The position numbers were made by a program, and so were the translations under genes. Positions 49,139 through 57,550 of a stretch of 64,000 nucleotides of DNA are shown piece after piece (the first letter of the stretch is position 1; the number at the start of each line of letters is the position of its first letter). This stretch comes from a bacterium (lineage in GTDB: Bacteria > Bacillota > Bacilli > Lactobacillales > Streptococcaceae). Location of the stretch: positions 6,658 to 70,657 of the forward strand of contig CAJNDL010000004.1 in the NCBI GenBank assembly GCA_905221505.1, in the 5' to 3' direction. The notes beneath the pieces are model-generated. The model searched no databases. It was not told the origin of the DNA and saw nothing but the letters and a program-made list of their open reading frames with translations.

Positions 49139-49732
49139 ATGTACGAATATTTAAAAGGAATCATTACCAAAATCACTGCTAAATACATTGTTCTTGAGGT
49201 CAACGGTATCGGTTATATCCTGCATGTGGCCAATCCTTATGCCTACTCAGGACAGGTCAATCAAGAAGCTCAAATTTATGCGCATCAGGTCGTGCGTGAG
49301 GATGCCCATCTACTTTATGGATTTCGCTCAGAAGATGAGAAAAAGCTCTTTCTCAGTCTGATTTCGGTTTCTGGGATTGGTCCTGTATCAGCTCTTGCTA
49401 TTATCGCTGCTGATGACAATGCTGGCTTGGTCCAAGCCATCGAAACCAAGAATATTACCTACTTAACTAAGTTCCCTAAAATTGGCAAGAAAACAGCCCA
49501 GCAGATGGTGCTGGACTTGGAAGGCAAGGTAGTAGTTGCAGGAGATGACCTTCCTGCCAAGGTGGCAGTCCAAGCCAGTGCTGAAAACCAAGAATTGGAA
49601 GAAGCTATGGAGGCCATGTTGGCTTTGGGCTATAAGGCGACCGAGCTCAAGAAAATCAAGAAATTCTTTGAAGGAACGACAGATACAGCTGAGAACTATA
49701 TCAAGTCGGCCCTTAAGATGTTGGTCAAATAG
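49139..49732 (+). CDS. ruvA: Holliday junction DNA helicase subunit RuvA
   Basis: The 197 aa protein starts at ATG 49139 ([13 protein letters not shown]); the longer frame from 49103 runs back into the BOX. The OB domain, helix-hairpin-helix motifs ([27 protein letters not shown]) and the small C-terminal RuvB-binding domain are all present. Confidence 0.96.
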   Translation: MYEYLKGIITKITAKYIVLEVNGIGYILHVANPYAYSGQVNQEAQIYAHQVVREDAHLLYGFRSEDEKKLFLSLISVSGIGPVSALAIIAADDNAGLVQAIETKNITYLTKFPKIGKKTAQQMVLDLEGKVVVAGDDLPAKVAVQASAENQELEEAMEAMLALGYKATELKKIKKFFEGTTDTAENYIKSALKMLVK

Positions 49733-49741
49733 GAGCAGAGC

Positions 49742-50305
49742 ATGACAAAACGTTGTTCGTGGGTCAAGATGACCAATCCGCTCTATATTGCCTATCATGA
49801 TGAGGAGTGGGGCCAACCCCTCCATGATGATCAAGCATTGTTTGAGTTATTGTGCATGGAAACCTATCAGGCAGGCCTGTCTTGGGAAACGGTGCTCAAC
49901 AAACGACAAGCTTTCCGAGAAGCATTTCATGGCTATCAAATTCAAGCAGTCGCAGACATGACCGACACCGAACTGGAAGCCTTGCTGGATAATCCATCCA
50001 TCATTCGGAATAGAGCCAAGATTTTTGCTACACGTGCTAATGCTCAAGCCTTTCTACAGTTACAGGCAGAGTACGGCTCTTTTGATGCCTATCTTTGGTC
50101 TTTTGTTGAGGGAAAAACTATCGTTAACGATGTTCCCGATTACCGCCAAGCCCCTGCTAAAACACCCTTGTCTGAAAAATTAGCCAAAGACCTCAAAAAA
50201 CAAGGTTTCAAGTTCACAGGCCCAGTCGCCGTCTTGTCTTTTCTACAAGCAGCAGGGCTAGTTGATGACCACGAGAATGATTGTGAGTGGAAAAGCGGGA
50301 ATTAG
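49742..50305 (+). CDS. tag: DNA-3-methyladenine glycosylase I
   Basis: The 187 aa protein has the zinc-binding Cys/His residues of TagI near both ends (KRCSWV, YHDEEWG, DHENDC) and the core METYQAGLSWETVLNKR. It removes 3-methyladenine from DNA. It follows ruvA by 9 bp, with GGAGCAGAGC as ribosome site. Confidence 0.96.
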   Translation: MTKRCSWVKMTNPLYIAYHDEEWGQPLHDDQALFELLCMETYQAGLSWETVLNKRQAFREAFHGYQIQAVADMTDTELEALLDNPSIIRNRAKIFATRANAQAFLQLQAEYGSFDAYLWSFVEGKTIVNDVPDYRQAPAKTPLSEKLAKDLKKQGFKFTGPVAVLSFLQAAGLVDDHENDCEWKSGN

Positions 50306-50329
50306 TGAGTATAGGTAACTAGAATATCT

Positions 50330-50381
50330 GACTATAACAAATAAAGCTGAGAAATTCTTCCCAGCTTTATTTGTTATAGTC
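50330..50381. terminator. bidirectional terminator overlapping the S66 gene 3' end
   Basis: Two 20-nt arms, 50330-50349 and 50362-50381, are perfect reverse complements (GACTATAACAAATAAAGCTG and its mate). The right arm encodes the last codons Asp-Tyr-Asn-Lys-stop of the minus-strand gene. Confidence 0.88.
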
Positions 50382-51371
50382 AAAGCGAATGATTTGCTCC
50401 TTTGCATCTACATGGGCGTGAACTCCGAAGGGGACAATTGCTCTTGGAGTTGCATGGCCGACATTCAAATTATAGACAATCGGGATATTGCTATCAATGA
50501 TATCCAATAGTGCCTCTTTATAGTCATCATAGAAAGTTTCATCCATAGGTTTTCCTACCAAGAGTCCATTGATGGCCGCGAATATGCCAGTGTCCTTTAA
50601 AGTTCGCAACATCTTTTTGAAGTCTTCTGGCTCAGGCTTTTCTTCGCTTGTTTCTAGTAAGAGGATCTTTCCTTCCCAGTCTGACAAGTCAGGGAAAAGT
50701 TTGTATTTTTGGCAGAGGTCCGTGCTATCTGCGTATCGAGAATTGTCAAAGATATCATAGAGGGACTCAAGACAACCACCGAGGATTTCCCCCTCGAACT
50801 GGGCATTTCCTTGCAACAAGTCAAAATCAGTGTTTGCATGACTGACACGAGCTGTCCCCAGAGCCTTGGGACTAAAGTCAGCTCGTTCCTCATACCAAAC
50901 GTGACTAGGGCGGATTTCTGAGATTCTTCCAGTCTCAATTAATTCTTTAAAGTAGTGAAAGCTATAGGGCAACATCTCCTTGTCCAATTCACAAATGTCT
51001 GCTAAAAAGGATTGACCATAAAAAGTTTTAACACCTAGTTTATGCAACATGAGATGGTTCATGGTTGTATCTGAGAAGCCAAGAAAAATCTTTTGTTTGA
51101 TAACCTTTTCTAGTTGGTCATTTTCAAAAAGGTAGGGCAACAAACGATAGGTATCATCTCCACCGATGGCGCATAGGATCATGTCGATGCTATCATCAGA
51201 AAAGGCCTGCATCAAATCCTCTGCACGGGCTTCAGGATGGTCCTTTATAAAGTCTAAGCCTTTTAACGAATGGGGTAAAAAGATAGGATTGAGTCCCAAA
51301 TCCTTGAGACGTTGGACACCCAAGTCCACTTCATGTTTGACAAAGTCTTCCCCTATAATGCCACTAGACAA
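50367..51371 (-). CDS. S66 peptidase (MccF/LD-carboxypeptidase family)
   Basis: The family fold is clear: ICAIGGDDTYRLLPYL around the nucleophile elbow, and a conserved Glu and His in the C-terminal half (GHATPRAIVPFG). At the nucleophile position Thr stands where family members usually have Ser (GGDDT versus GGxxS). The frame extends upstream of the TTG at 51371 as VSTIGIVSLSSG, the normal start of this family, but its first codon at 51398-51396 is ATA, seven bases after a perfect AGGAGG. So either ATA is used or the gene begins at the poorer TTG. Relatives cleave microcin C-like conjugates or muropeptides. Confidence 0.82.
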   Translation of the reverse strand: MSSGIIGEDFVKHEVDLGVQRLKDLGLNPIFLPHSLKGLDFIKDHPEARAEDLMQAFSDDSIDMILCAIGGDDTYRLLPYLFENDQLEKVIKQKIFLGFSDTTMNHLMLHKLGVKTFYGQSFLADICELDKEMLPYSFHYFKELIETGRISEIRPSHVWYEERADFSPKALGTARVSHANTDFDLLQGNAQFEGEILGGCLESLYDIFDNSRYADSTDLCQKYKLFPDLSDWEGKILLLETSEEKPEPEDFKKMLRTLKDTGIFAAINGLLVGKPMDETFYDDYKEALLDIIDSNIPIVYNLNVGHATPRAIVPFGVHAHVDAKEQIIRFDYNK

Positions 51372-51422
51372 ACTAACAATACCAATAGTAGAAACTATAT
51401 CTCATCCTCCTAGAAATAGATT

Positions 51423-51528
51423 GATACTCTTCGAAAATCTCTTCAAACCACGTCAGCTTTGCCTTGCCGTACTCAAGTACAGCCTGCGGCTAGCTTCCTA
51501 GTTTGCTCTTTGATTTTCATTGAGTATG
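51423..51528 (+). repeat. BOX element (A-C type)
   Basis: From GATACTCTTCGAAAATCTC to TTTTCATTGAGTAT, upstream of the S66 gene in the region where its promoter would be expected. Confidence 0.9.
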
Positions 51529-51642
51529 AGCCTATTTTATCACAAAAGATAAGAGAAAGCTATGTGGGATGTCAGAGGAATACTTTTAAATCAAGAAAGT
51601 AGTAAAAAAGCAACCGCACCTGCAGTTGCTTTTATCATTCTC

Positions 51643-52320
51643 TTAATAACGTGTTGGTCCTGCACTTGCGCTACGGATGTTCAAGCGTTTCTTGAGATAG
51701 AAGCGAAGGGCTAGGAGGGCTGCTCCGATAATAGCTAGTGGCAATGGAGTAAGTACTGGGTTAAGGCTAGCTGGTAGGAAGCTTGTTGCAAAGAAGACAA
51801 GCAACCAAAGGAACATAGAAGCTAGGATAACCAGTACAGATTTCCAGAAAGGTGGACGTTGACTGCGGTCCATATCTGGTCCATAGTATTGGTAAACAAA
51901 GTAGTACATCAAGTAGAAGGCAAATCCACCAACCAGTCCAACTAGCAAAAGAGTAATCAATCCATAGCCGAAAGCTTGATCTGCCGCAAAGAAGGTTGTG
52001 AGGGCGCTGACAAGGGCAAAGAGGCTAGTGATGAAAAGGGCTGAGTCCATAATCATGAGTTTTGGATCATCATTTTCCTTTGGATGCTCTTTTTCATATT
52101 GCTCCTTAACAGTGAAGCTGTGAGCCCAGTGGGTCGGTGCACCATAGAGGGAACGAGCAGTTGTACCCTTAACTTGCTCCTCAAGTATTTGAGGAATAAC
52201 TTCCTCAAAAATAGCCTTAATTTCAGCATCTGTTTTTCCATCTTTGATGAATTGTTGGGTAGCGATGTGGACAAACTCTTGGTTTTTCTTAGTTAATTTT
52301 TGTAGATCAATCTGAGACAT
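51643..52320 (-). CDS. DUF1129-family membrane protein
   Basis: The 225 aa protein starts at ATG 52320 behind AGAGGAG. A soluble helical N-terminal region (about 1-85, LTKKNQEFVHIATQQF) is followed by four helices in two pairs and a basic tail. It matches the DUF1129 family common beside corA in streptococci. Function unknown. It starts 11 bp after corA ends and is cotranscribed. Confidence 0.82.
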   Translation of the reverse strand: MSQIDLQKLTKKNQEFVHIATQQFIKDGKTDAEIKAIFEEVIPQILEEQVKGTTARSLYGAPTHWAHSFTVKEQYEKEHPKENDDPKLMIMDSALFITSLFALVSALTTFFAADQAFGYGLITLLLVGLVGGFAFYLMYYFVYQYYGPDMDRSQRPPFWKSVLVILASMFLWLLVFFATSFLPASLNPVLTPLPLAIIGAALLALRFYLKKRLNIRSASAGPTRY

Positions 52321-52331
52321 AGGAACTCCTC

Positions 52332-53276
52332 TTAGAACCATTTTTTATGGATGAGATAGAGAGTGAGCGAGACACTCATAGCAAAGGCGATAAAGACGAT
52401 TAACCAGAAGGCATTCGGCTCGCCGTTTAGGGGGATTTCATTATCCTTAAAGTTCATCCCGTAGGCAGAGAAGACCATGGTTGGGATGGACATGACGATG
52501 GTCACAAGGGCCAAGGTCTTCATAATGTTATTCTGGTTGTTAGAAATGATAGAGGCAAAGGTCTCTGTCATAGAATGCAAGACGTTTCCATAAATATCTG
52601 CCATCTCGATGGCCTGTTGGGTTTCAATCAGGGTATCTTCAAGCAGGTCTTCGTCCTCAAGGTATTTCTTGATATTGCTGGTTGAGCTGGTCAATTTCTT
52701 AATCACGCGCTCATTTGTTTTAAGTGAGGCTTTGAAATAGACGATGGTTTTTTCTAATTCCATGAGCTCAATCAATTCTTCATTACGAGTTGATTGATGC
52801 AGTTGACTTTCGATTTGTTCACTCTTACGGTCGATTGAACGAAGGGCTGTTAGGTAAAGCTCTGCATTGCGATAGAGAATCTGGAAGATAAAACGCGAAC
52901 GCATGAAAGTGTAGAAATTACGCAAGCGACGGTTGATAAAGACATCGAGGACTGGTAGAGGTTCCAAACACGTAGTGATAATGGTTTCCTCGGTGATGAT
53001 AATACCAAGCGGGATGGTAACGTAGTAGGTGCGGTTATTTCTTTCCTCTGTGACCGGCACGTCTACGATAATCAGAGTGTACTCGTCTTCAATGGTAATA
53101 CGAGACATTTCTTCCGCATCGAGCGGTGCTCGAAGGTCGGCAATATCAATATCGAAGGCGTTAGCGATTTCGAGTGATTCATTTTGAGTCGGATTGACGA
53201 GATTGATCCAAGTACCCGGTTCAAGTGTATCGATCTCTTTAAATTCAGTTGTTGTAGAGAGAAAAACTTGTTTCAT
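52332..53276 (-). CDS. corA: CorA-family magnesium transporter
   Basis: The 314 aa protein has the long cytoplasmic funnel domain, two C-terminal helices and the pore signature YGMNF in the loop between them. It imports magnesium or related divalent ions as a pentamer. The integrated element begins just upstream; 53277-53436 holds its promoter (TATAAT on the minus strand near 53320) and probably the attachment site. Confidence 0.95.
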   Translation of the reverse strand: MKQVFLSTTTEFKEIDTLEPGTWINLVNPTQNESLEIANAFDIDIADLRAPLDAEEMSRITIEDEYTLIIVDVPVTEERNNRTYYVTIPLGIIITEETIITTCLEPLPVLDVFINRRLRNFYTFMRSRFIFQILYRNAELYLTALRSIDRKSEQIESQLHQSTRNEELIELMELEKTIVYFKASLKTNERVIKKLTSSTSNIKKYLEDEDLLEDTLIETQQAIEMADIYGNVLHSMTETFASIISNNQNNIMKTLALVTIVMSIPTMVFSAYGMNFKDNEIPLNGEPNAFWLIVFIAFAMSVSLTLYLIHKKWF

Positions 53277-53436
53277 ACCCCTTATCCTTTCTCATTTTTC
53301 AGATTTTTTCACACCGTACTATTATACTACAAAATCGGCCTTTTTCAAAATAAATCTAACAAAAATCCTGTTGCTATTGGATTTTTACTTTGTCTTGAAA
53401 TGTTGATTTTTAAATTTGCTCCCCTTTTTGCTCCCC

Positions 53437-54603
53437 CTATAGTGCTTTTAGTGCAGTTTCGTAGAATGATACTGCTTTTTTTGCGTTCTCTTTTGAGAGG
53501 TGGCTATATATATCCATGGTCATTGATAAAGTGGAATGACCTAGGCGGTACTGGAGCTCCTTGTAAGGTATTCCAGAGTTAAGCAAGAGACTAGCGTGAG
53601 TGTGACGGAATCCATGAAAGCCAATGCTAGGAACATCAGCACGCTTAAAATGTGTTTGCAATCTTCTTTTAAGTCTTGAACTGCTAGGATACTCATGAAT
53701 GAAATCAGAAAATACTACACTTTCACGTTGCCCTATCTTCCAAGCCTCTTTAGTTTGGCGCAGTTTGTACTGCTTTAGCATGCTAACAGTCGCTTGATCT
53801 ATATCTATATCCCGATAACTAGCCTTAGATTTTGGGCTATTGATTTCTAAATCCCGATTTAGTGTTTTGGTAACATGTACCACGGCATTATCTAAATCTA
53901 TATCAGACCAGGAAAGAGCTAAAGCTTCATTGATACGGCAACCAGTAGCCAATAGGAACTTATAGAGCGTCGTCTCATAGTAATAACGGTATCTATGAGT
54001 ATCTAAATTATCGAGATAAGCAAGAAACTTTTTTAATTCTGGATTTTCAAAGTGCTTTACTTTTTTCCGCTTTGCTTTCTGAGTGTTACGAGGTAAAACA
54101 ACATCACGCGCAGGATTGGACGGTATAGCTTGCATGGTTACGCCATACTGTAAGATACGTTTGTTTAAAGCGTGTATCTTGTCATAGTGTAGAAAAGCCC
54201 CCTTTTCCCCTCTATTAGTCTTGTCAGCAAGTTCGTTGATAATGGACTGGATAAGTGGAGTAGTGAGCTTATCGAGCTTGTAAGCCCCAAAGATAGGCAA
54301 TATATGATTATCGATTAGCTTTCTAACATTGCCTTGAGTGTTTGGCTTAACCGTATTCTTATAACTTTCTAACCAGAGATTGGCTAATTCTTGATAGTTT
54401 TTTATGGTGCTAGCCTTTTGTCTAGTAGATCCTGCTTTTTGAAAAGCTATTTTTTCTTGATTGGCTTTCTGTTTTAATTCCTTTTGTGTCCGACCTGTTA
54501 CCTTAGTTTTGACTTTCTTTCCTGTTACCTGATCAACTCCTAGATATACATTAGCACGATAGACTTTACTACCGTCTTTTTTTATAACTTCAGTTATTTT
54601 CAT
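53437..54603 (-). CDS. int: tyrosine-type site-specific integrase
   Basis: The 388 aa integrase has an N-terminal arm-binding domain, a core-binding domain (about 65-165) and a catalytic domain with Arg in GCRINEAL, His-x-x-Arg in HGFRHTHA, His in LGHS and the Tyr in MDIYSHL. It is oriented with its stop toward corA, so the left attachment site should be in 53290-53440. I could not confirm att repeats because the right end is outside the window. Confidence 0.95.
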   Translation of the reverse strand: MKITEVIKKDGSKVYRANVYLGVDQVTGKKVKTKVTGRTQKELKQKANQEKIAFQKAGSTRQKASTIKNYQELANLWLESYKNTVKPNTQGNVRKLIDNHILPIFGAYKLDKLTTPLIQSIINELADKTNRGEKGAFLHYDKIHALNKRILQYGVTMQAIPSNPARDVVLPRNTQKAKRKKVKHFENPELKKFLAYLDNLDTHRYRYYYETTLYKFLLATGCRINEALALSWSDIDLDNAVVHVTKTLNRDLEINSPKSKASYRDIDIDQATVSMLKQYKLRQTKEAWKIGQRESVVFSDFIHEYPSSSRLKRRLQTHFKRADVPSIGFHGFRHTHASLLLNSGIPYKELQYRLGHSTLSMTMDIYSHLSKENAKKAVSFYETALKAL

Positions 54604-54629
54604 GATGATAAACCTTTCTAAAATACATC

Positions 54630-54659
54630 AGCAGGCAAGCCATTATCAAAAAGGTTTTA
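54630..54659 (+). repeat. 30-bp repeat, copy 1 (before integrase)
   Basis: Begins AGCAGGCAAGCCATTATC and ends AGGTTTTA. It matches 59022-59051 at 28 of 30 bases. It lies in the leader of the integrase gene, on its 5' side. Confidence 0.8.
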
Positions 54660-54687
54660 TATCATGCTAGGGGCTACGAGAACCCCC

Positions 54688-56202
54688 TTATTTTCGTTTC
54701 ATTTCTTCCAGTAAAGAATACATAGCATTAATGTGGTTATATTTTTGAAATTCAGGATCTTGGTTTTGTGCAATAAAGTATACGTATTGTCTACCAGATT
54801 TGAATTTATCGATAGCTTGTTTTTCCACTAATTTTTTTAAATATTTTAAAATTGTATTTTTGTGGATTTTTAGTTTTTCTTCCAAAGTCTCTCTTGTTAT
54901 GAAACGGTGTTCGATTATTAACTCTAATATCTTTTTCTCATATTCGTTATCAATATCCAGGTTATCTATAAGAGAAGTATCCCATAATGTAAGTTCAACT
55001 GAGTCTAATTCAGTTCGTAAATTGGGATACTTTAAATGACTCTCTTTAACTGCTTCCATTATTTTGGGTATACCAGTTCCAGCTTTTTCACATAAATTTA
55101 AAAACCTAAAAATTTCTTGTATTAAGTAGTTTCTTGGATCAGAATGTGCCCCACTAAAAAAGTCCTTTATGTCAATTCTAAGTGTTCCGCCATTTGTGAA
55201 TATGTACCTATCAGAATATCTAATTACCATTATCCCTTTTTCGCTTTTATAATCGCTATGAATAAGGCTATTAATGAATGCCTCGCGAATTGCAATTCGT
55301 AATTTTGAAATTCCAATTCTATTCATAGAATTTTCTTGAATGTTAGAGTTGTCATTCAAAGTTAGATATAATTTTTCAATAACTAGGTAAAAGAAATTAA
55401 AAAGATTATCTTCCCCCCATGTACCATCATAAATCACACGATCTTTAAAGCGATTGTTTTCAGAAAACTCTTTTAGAACATATTCTACGTTATAGTGTGG
55501 AATAAACTCTTTTATTGAATTATGTGTACCAAAAATTAATAGTCCAGCAACTGTTGGCTTTATTTTATCGTCCTTGCGATCTCTTCGTAAAGCATTTATT
55601 TTTATTAAAAATTGTTCGTTATCCAATTTTGAAAAAGGGTGCTCTGCATTTATATTATCAAATTTTTCTCTATATAGCTTTATTGTTTCTGTATCTAAGT
55701 CTAAAATAGAAAAATCCTGAATAAGTGTGCTATCAAAACTTTCCTTAGCGGAATCTCTTAACATAGAGTTGATTTGTTCTTGTGAACATCTAAAATCTCC
55801 GGTACCTTGGCGGAAATAAGTAGATGTTACACTTTCGTTTAGATATATTGGTTTGTCCTTATAATCAACTTTATAAATAGGGATAATGATAATACTCTTT
55901 CCTTTTTCATTTATAACTTGAACACTTTCTTCATTTATTACATTTCTGTTAATTTTCTTAGGATTGTTAACTAAACTATATAAATCATCAAGTATTTTAT
56001 CTGGATTATTGACCCCAGAAATATAAAATTCTTTATTCTGTGTATTCTCTGATATTCCCAGAATTAGTAATCCATCATTTGTATTAGCAAAGGAGCAAAT
56101 GGTTTTCATACCGTCTTTAGGGAAAGAGTTTTTAGCTTCTTTGAATTCAACCCTTTGGTTCTCCCCTGATAATAACAATTTTTGTATATCGTATTTTCTC
56201 AT
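54688..56202 (-). CDS. AlbA_2 (Schlafen-type) ATPase, probable element cargo
   Basis: The 504 aa protein starts at ATG 56202 behind GGAG; the longer frame merely translates the CACACGC repeats. The N-terminal AlbA_2 domain (about residues 8-130) has GENQRVEFKEAKNSFP and a GLLILGI core. A C-terminal HATPase-like domain follows (REAFINSLIHSDY, GGTLR, AGTGIPKIMEAV), then a winged helix (about 420-475). This COG2865 layout occurs in regulators and in anti-phage systems. Between integrase and repressor is the usual place for defence cargo in phages and satellites. Confidence 0.8.
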   Translation of the reverse strand: MRKYDIQKLLLSGENQRVEFKEAKNSFPKDGMKTICSFANTNDGLLILGISENTQNKEFYISGVNNPDKILDDLYSLVNNPKKINRNVINEESVQVINEKGKSIIIIPIYKVDYKDKPIYLNESVTSTYFRQGTGDFRCSQEQINSMLRDSAKESFDSTLIQDFSILDLDTETIKLYREKFDNINAEHPFSKLDNEQFLIKINALRRDRKDDKIKPTVAGLLIFGTHNSIKEFIPHYNVEYVLKEFSENNRFKDRVIYDGTWGEDNLFNFFYLVIEKLYLTLNDNSNIQENSMNRIGISKLRIAIREAFINSLIHSDYKSEKGIMVIRYSDRYIFTNGGTLRIDIKDFFSGAHSDPRNYLIQEIFRFLNLCEKAGTGIPKIMEAVKESHLKYPNLRTELDSVELTLWDTSLIDNLDIDNEYEKKILELIIEHRFITRETLEEKLKIHKNTILKYLKKLVEKQAIDKFKSGRQYVYFIAQNQDPEFQKYNHINAMYSLLEEMKRK

Positions 56203-56216
56203 TTTTTCTCCAATCG

Positions 56217-56330
56217 ATTCGCACACGCATTCGCACACGCGCGGGAAAAATAGTTTATTTTTAGTTAGCTAACAGTGCTATTAAAGTTTTTTTGAGAGTA
56301 GATTATTCGCACACGCATTCGCACACGCGC
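56217..56330. repeat. four-copy ATTCGCACACGC repeat
   Basis: ATTCGCACACGC occurs twice in tandem at 56217-56240 and again, identically, at 56305-56328; each pair continues with GC. The two 26-bp blocks are 88 bp apart and lie directly upstream of the AlbA_2 gene start. Probable protein-binding sites. Confidence 0.85.
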
Positions 56331-56392
56331 TTCATGATTGTTGAACATTGTGGCGCGTGGGTATGGTATAGGTCGCATTTTAAATGCAAGAG

Positions 56393-56483
56393 TGGTATAA
56401 TCATGTTGTAAATACCTAACCTTTCGCTTATTTTCAGTTAGGTACTATTAGACAAGTTGGCAGTAGCTAGCTTGTCTTTTTTT
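56393..56483 (+). ncRNA. candidate small RNA with own promoter and terminator
   Basis: An extended -10 TGGTATAAT (56393-56401) is followed by a TACCTAAC/GTTAGGTA stem (56413-56444). An intrinsic terminator, AGACAAG/CTTGTCT (56450-56477), ends in a run of T. The expected transcript is about 75 nt, on the strand opposite to both neighbours. No open frame of note. It fills most of the gap between the AlbA_2 and repressor genes. Confidence 0.55.
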
Positions 56484-56612
56484 GTTGCTATTTTGCAATT
56501 TTGCCGTTTTTTGCGCTTTAGTCTGTAAAATTGGCTTTCTATTCTTCAATTTCCTCCGTTTTTGCACAATAGACCATGGGATGGGGTTGCTATTGGCGAA
56601 TATGGGGGATTT

Positions 56613-57128
56613 TTATCTTCCTCTCATAGCTAATAATTCAATAGTTTTACCTATATTTTCTTGTTCAGTTTCTGTTAGTATGCTCCATAAAGCTATAAAT
56701 TTTTGTAATCTAGCAGGGAGAAATAGAAACGAGCTATAAAAGTCTTCACGGTGCTTTACAACTATTTCGGGAGGTACGGCAGTATTTTTATAGCTTTCAT
56801 AAAATTGTTTATCAATATACTCATAAAAATCTTTTGTTCTTTCTCCGATTAGCTCTTTTATCTCTTGAGTGAGGAATGTTTCAACATCAGGATAGTTTGA
56901 AAAAATTGTTTTATCCAATGCTTTTTCTAATTCTCTATACTCACTATACCCCAACAGATATCCAACGCTTACCCCGAAGAAGTCAGCTAGTTGCTGGGCT
57001 TTTTCGGGTTTTATTTGGCGTTCCTCGTTTTCCCATCGCAATACGGTGATTTTAGATACAGAAATTTCATCAGCTAATCCTTGTTGGGTTAGCCCTTTTT
57101 GTTTTCTCAGTTCTTTCAATCTATTCAT
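56613..57128 (-). CDS. CI-like phage repressor (XRE)
   Basis: The 171 aa protein has an N-terminal HTH (about residues 4-58, QKGLTQQGLADEISVSKITVLRWENEE). The C-terminal region shows no S24 peptidase motif; it is a short helical domain. Without a self-cleaving domain, induction more likely comes from an antirepressor than from RecA. The minus-strand promoter TTGATA/TATAAT lies at 57181-57153. Confidence 0.88.
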   Translation of the reverse strand: MNRLKELRKQKGLTQQGLADEISVSKITVLRWENEERQIKPEKAQQLADFFGVSVGYLLGYSEYRELEKALDKTIFSNYPDVETFLTQEIKELIGERTKDFYEYIDKQFYESYKNTAVPPEIVVKHREDFYSSFLFLPARLQKFIALWSILTETEQENIGKTIELLAMRGR

Positions 57129-57152
57129 AATTTATCACACCTTTCACAGATG

Positions 57153-57265
57153 ATTATATCTGATTTTCAGAAAAGTATCAAGAAATGATACAAAAAATTC
57201 TAAAAAACAGTTGACAATTATCCGAAATGGATATATAATAAAACACAAGTTATCCAAATTGGATA
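57153..57265. promoter_or_regulatory. lysogeny switch: divergent promoters and three operators
   Basis: Leftward: TTGATA (57181-57176), 17 bp, TATAAT (57158-57153). Rightward: TTGACA (57211-57216), 17 bp, TATAAT (57234-57239). Operators share TATC(C/A)-N5-(G/T)GATA: TATCAAGAAATGATA (57176-57190, over the leftward -35), TATCCGAAATGGATA (57219-57233, in the rightward spacer) and TATCCAAATTGGATA (57251-57265, near the rightward start point). Confidence 0.88.
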
Positions 57266-57334
57266 CTACCCCCTCCAACCTTTCACACTTTCAATCTATT
57301 CATGGAGGGGGATTTTTTAGAAAGGGGGAAACCT

Positions 57335-57535
57335 ATGAGCAAACTACGAGGCTATCGAGTTATGTTAGGACTAACTCAACAACAGATGGCGGACAAGCTA
57401 AAAATTTCTTTGCAGTCGTACAACAACAAAGAATTAGGTAAAACGCCATTCAATGACAAAGAACGTCTAGCGATTAAGTCAATGGTTGCAGAAATCAAAT
57501 CAGATATAACCATAGATGAACTATTTTATAGCTAG
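57335..57535 (+). CDS. Cro-like XRE regulator
   Basis: The 66 aa protein starts at ATG 57335 behind AAAGGGGG. The HTH is LGLTQQQMADKLKISLQSYNNKE. It is the first gene rightward of the switch and so the expected counter-regulator of the repressor. Nearly all of it is HTH plus a short tail. Confidence 0.88.
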   Translation: MSKLRGYRVMLGLTQQQMADKLKISLQSYNNKELGKTPFNDKERLAIKSMVAEIKSDITIDELFYS

Positions 57536-57550
57536 AAAGGCAGGCAAGCA

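Noticed and set aside
53290-53440. Exact attL core sequence
   Set aside because: The right end of the element is not in the window, so no matching repeat could be confirmed.
56217-56330. CRISPR array
   Set aside because: Four copies of a 12-mer in two tandem pairs without regular unique spacers and without cas genes.
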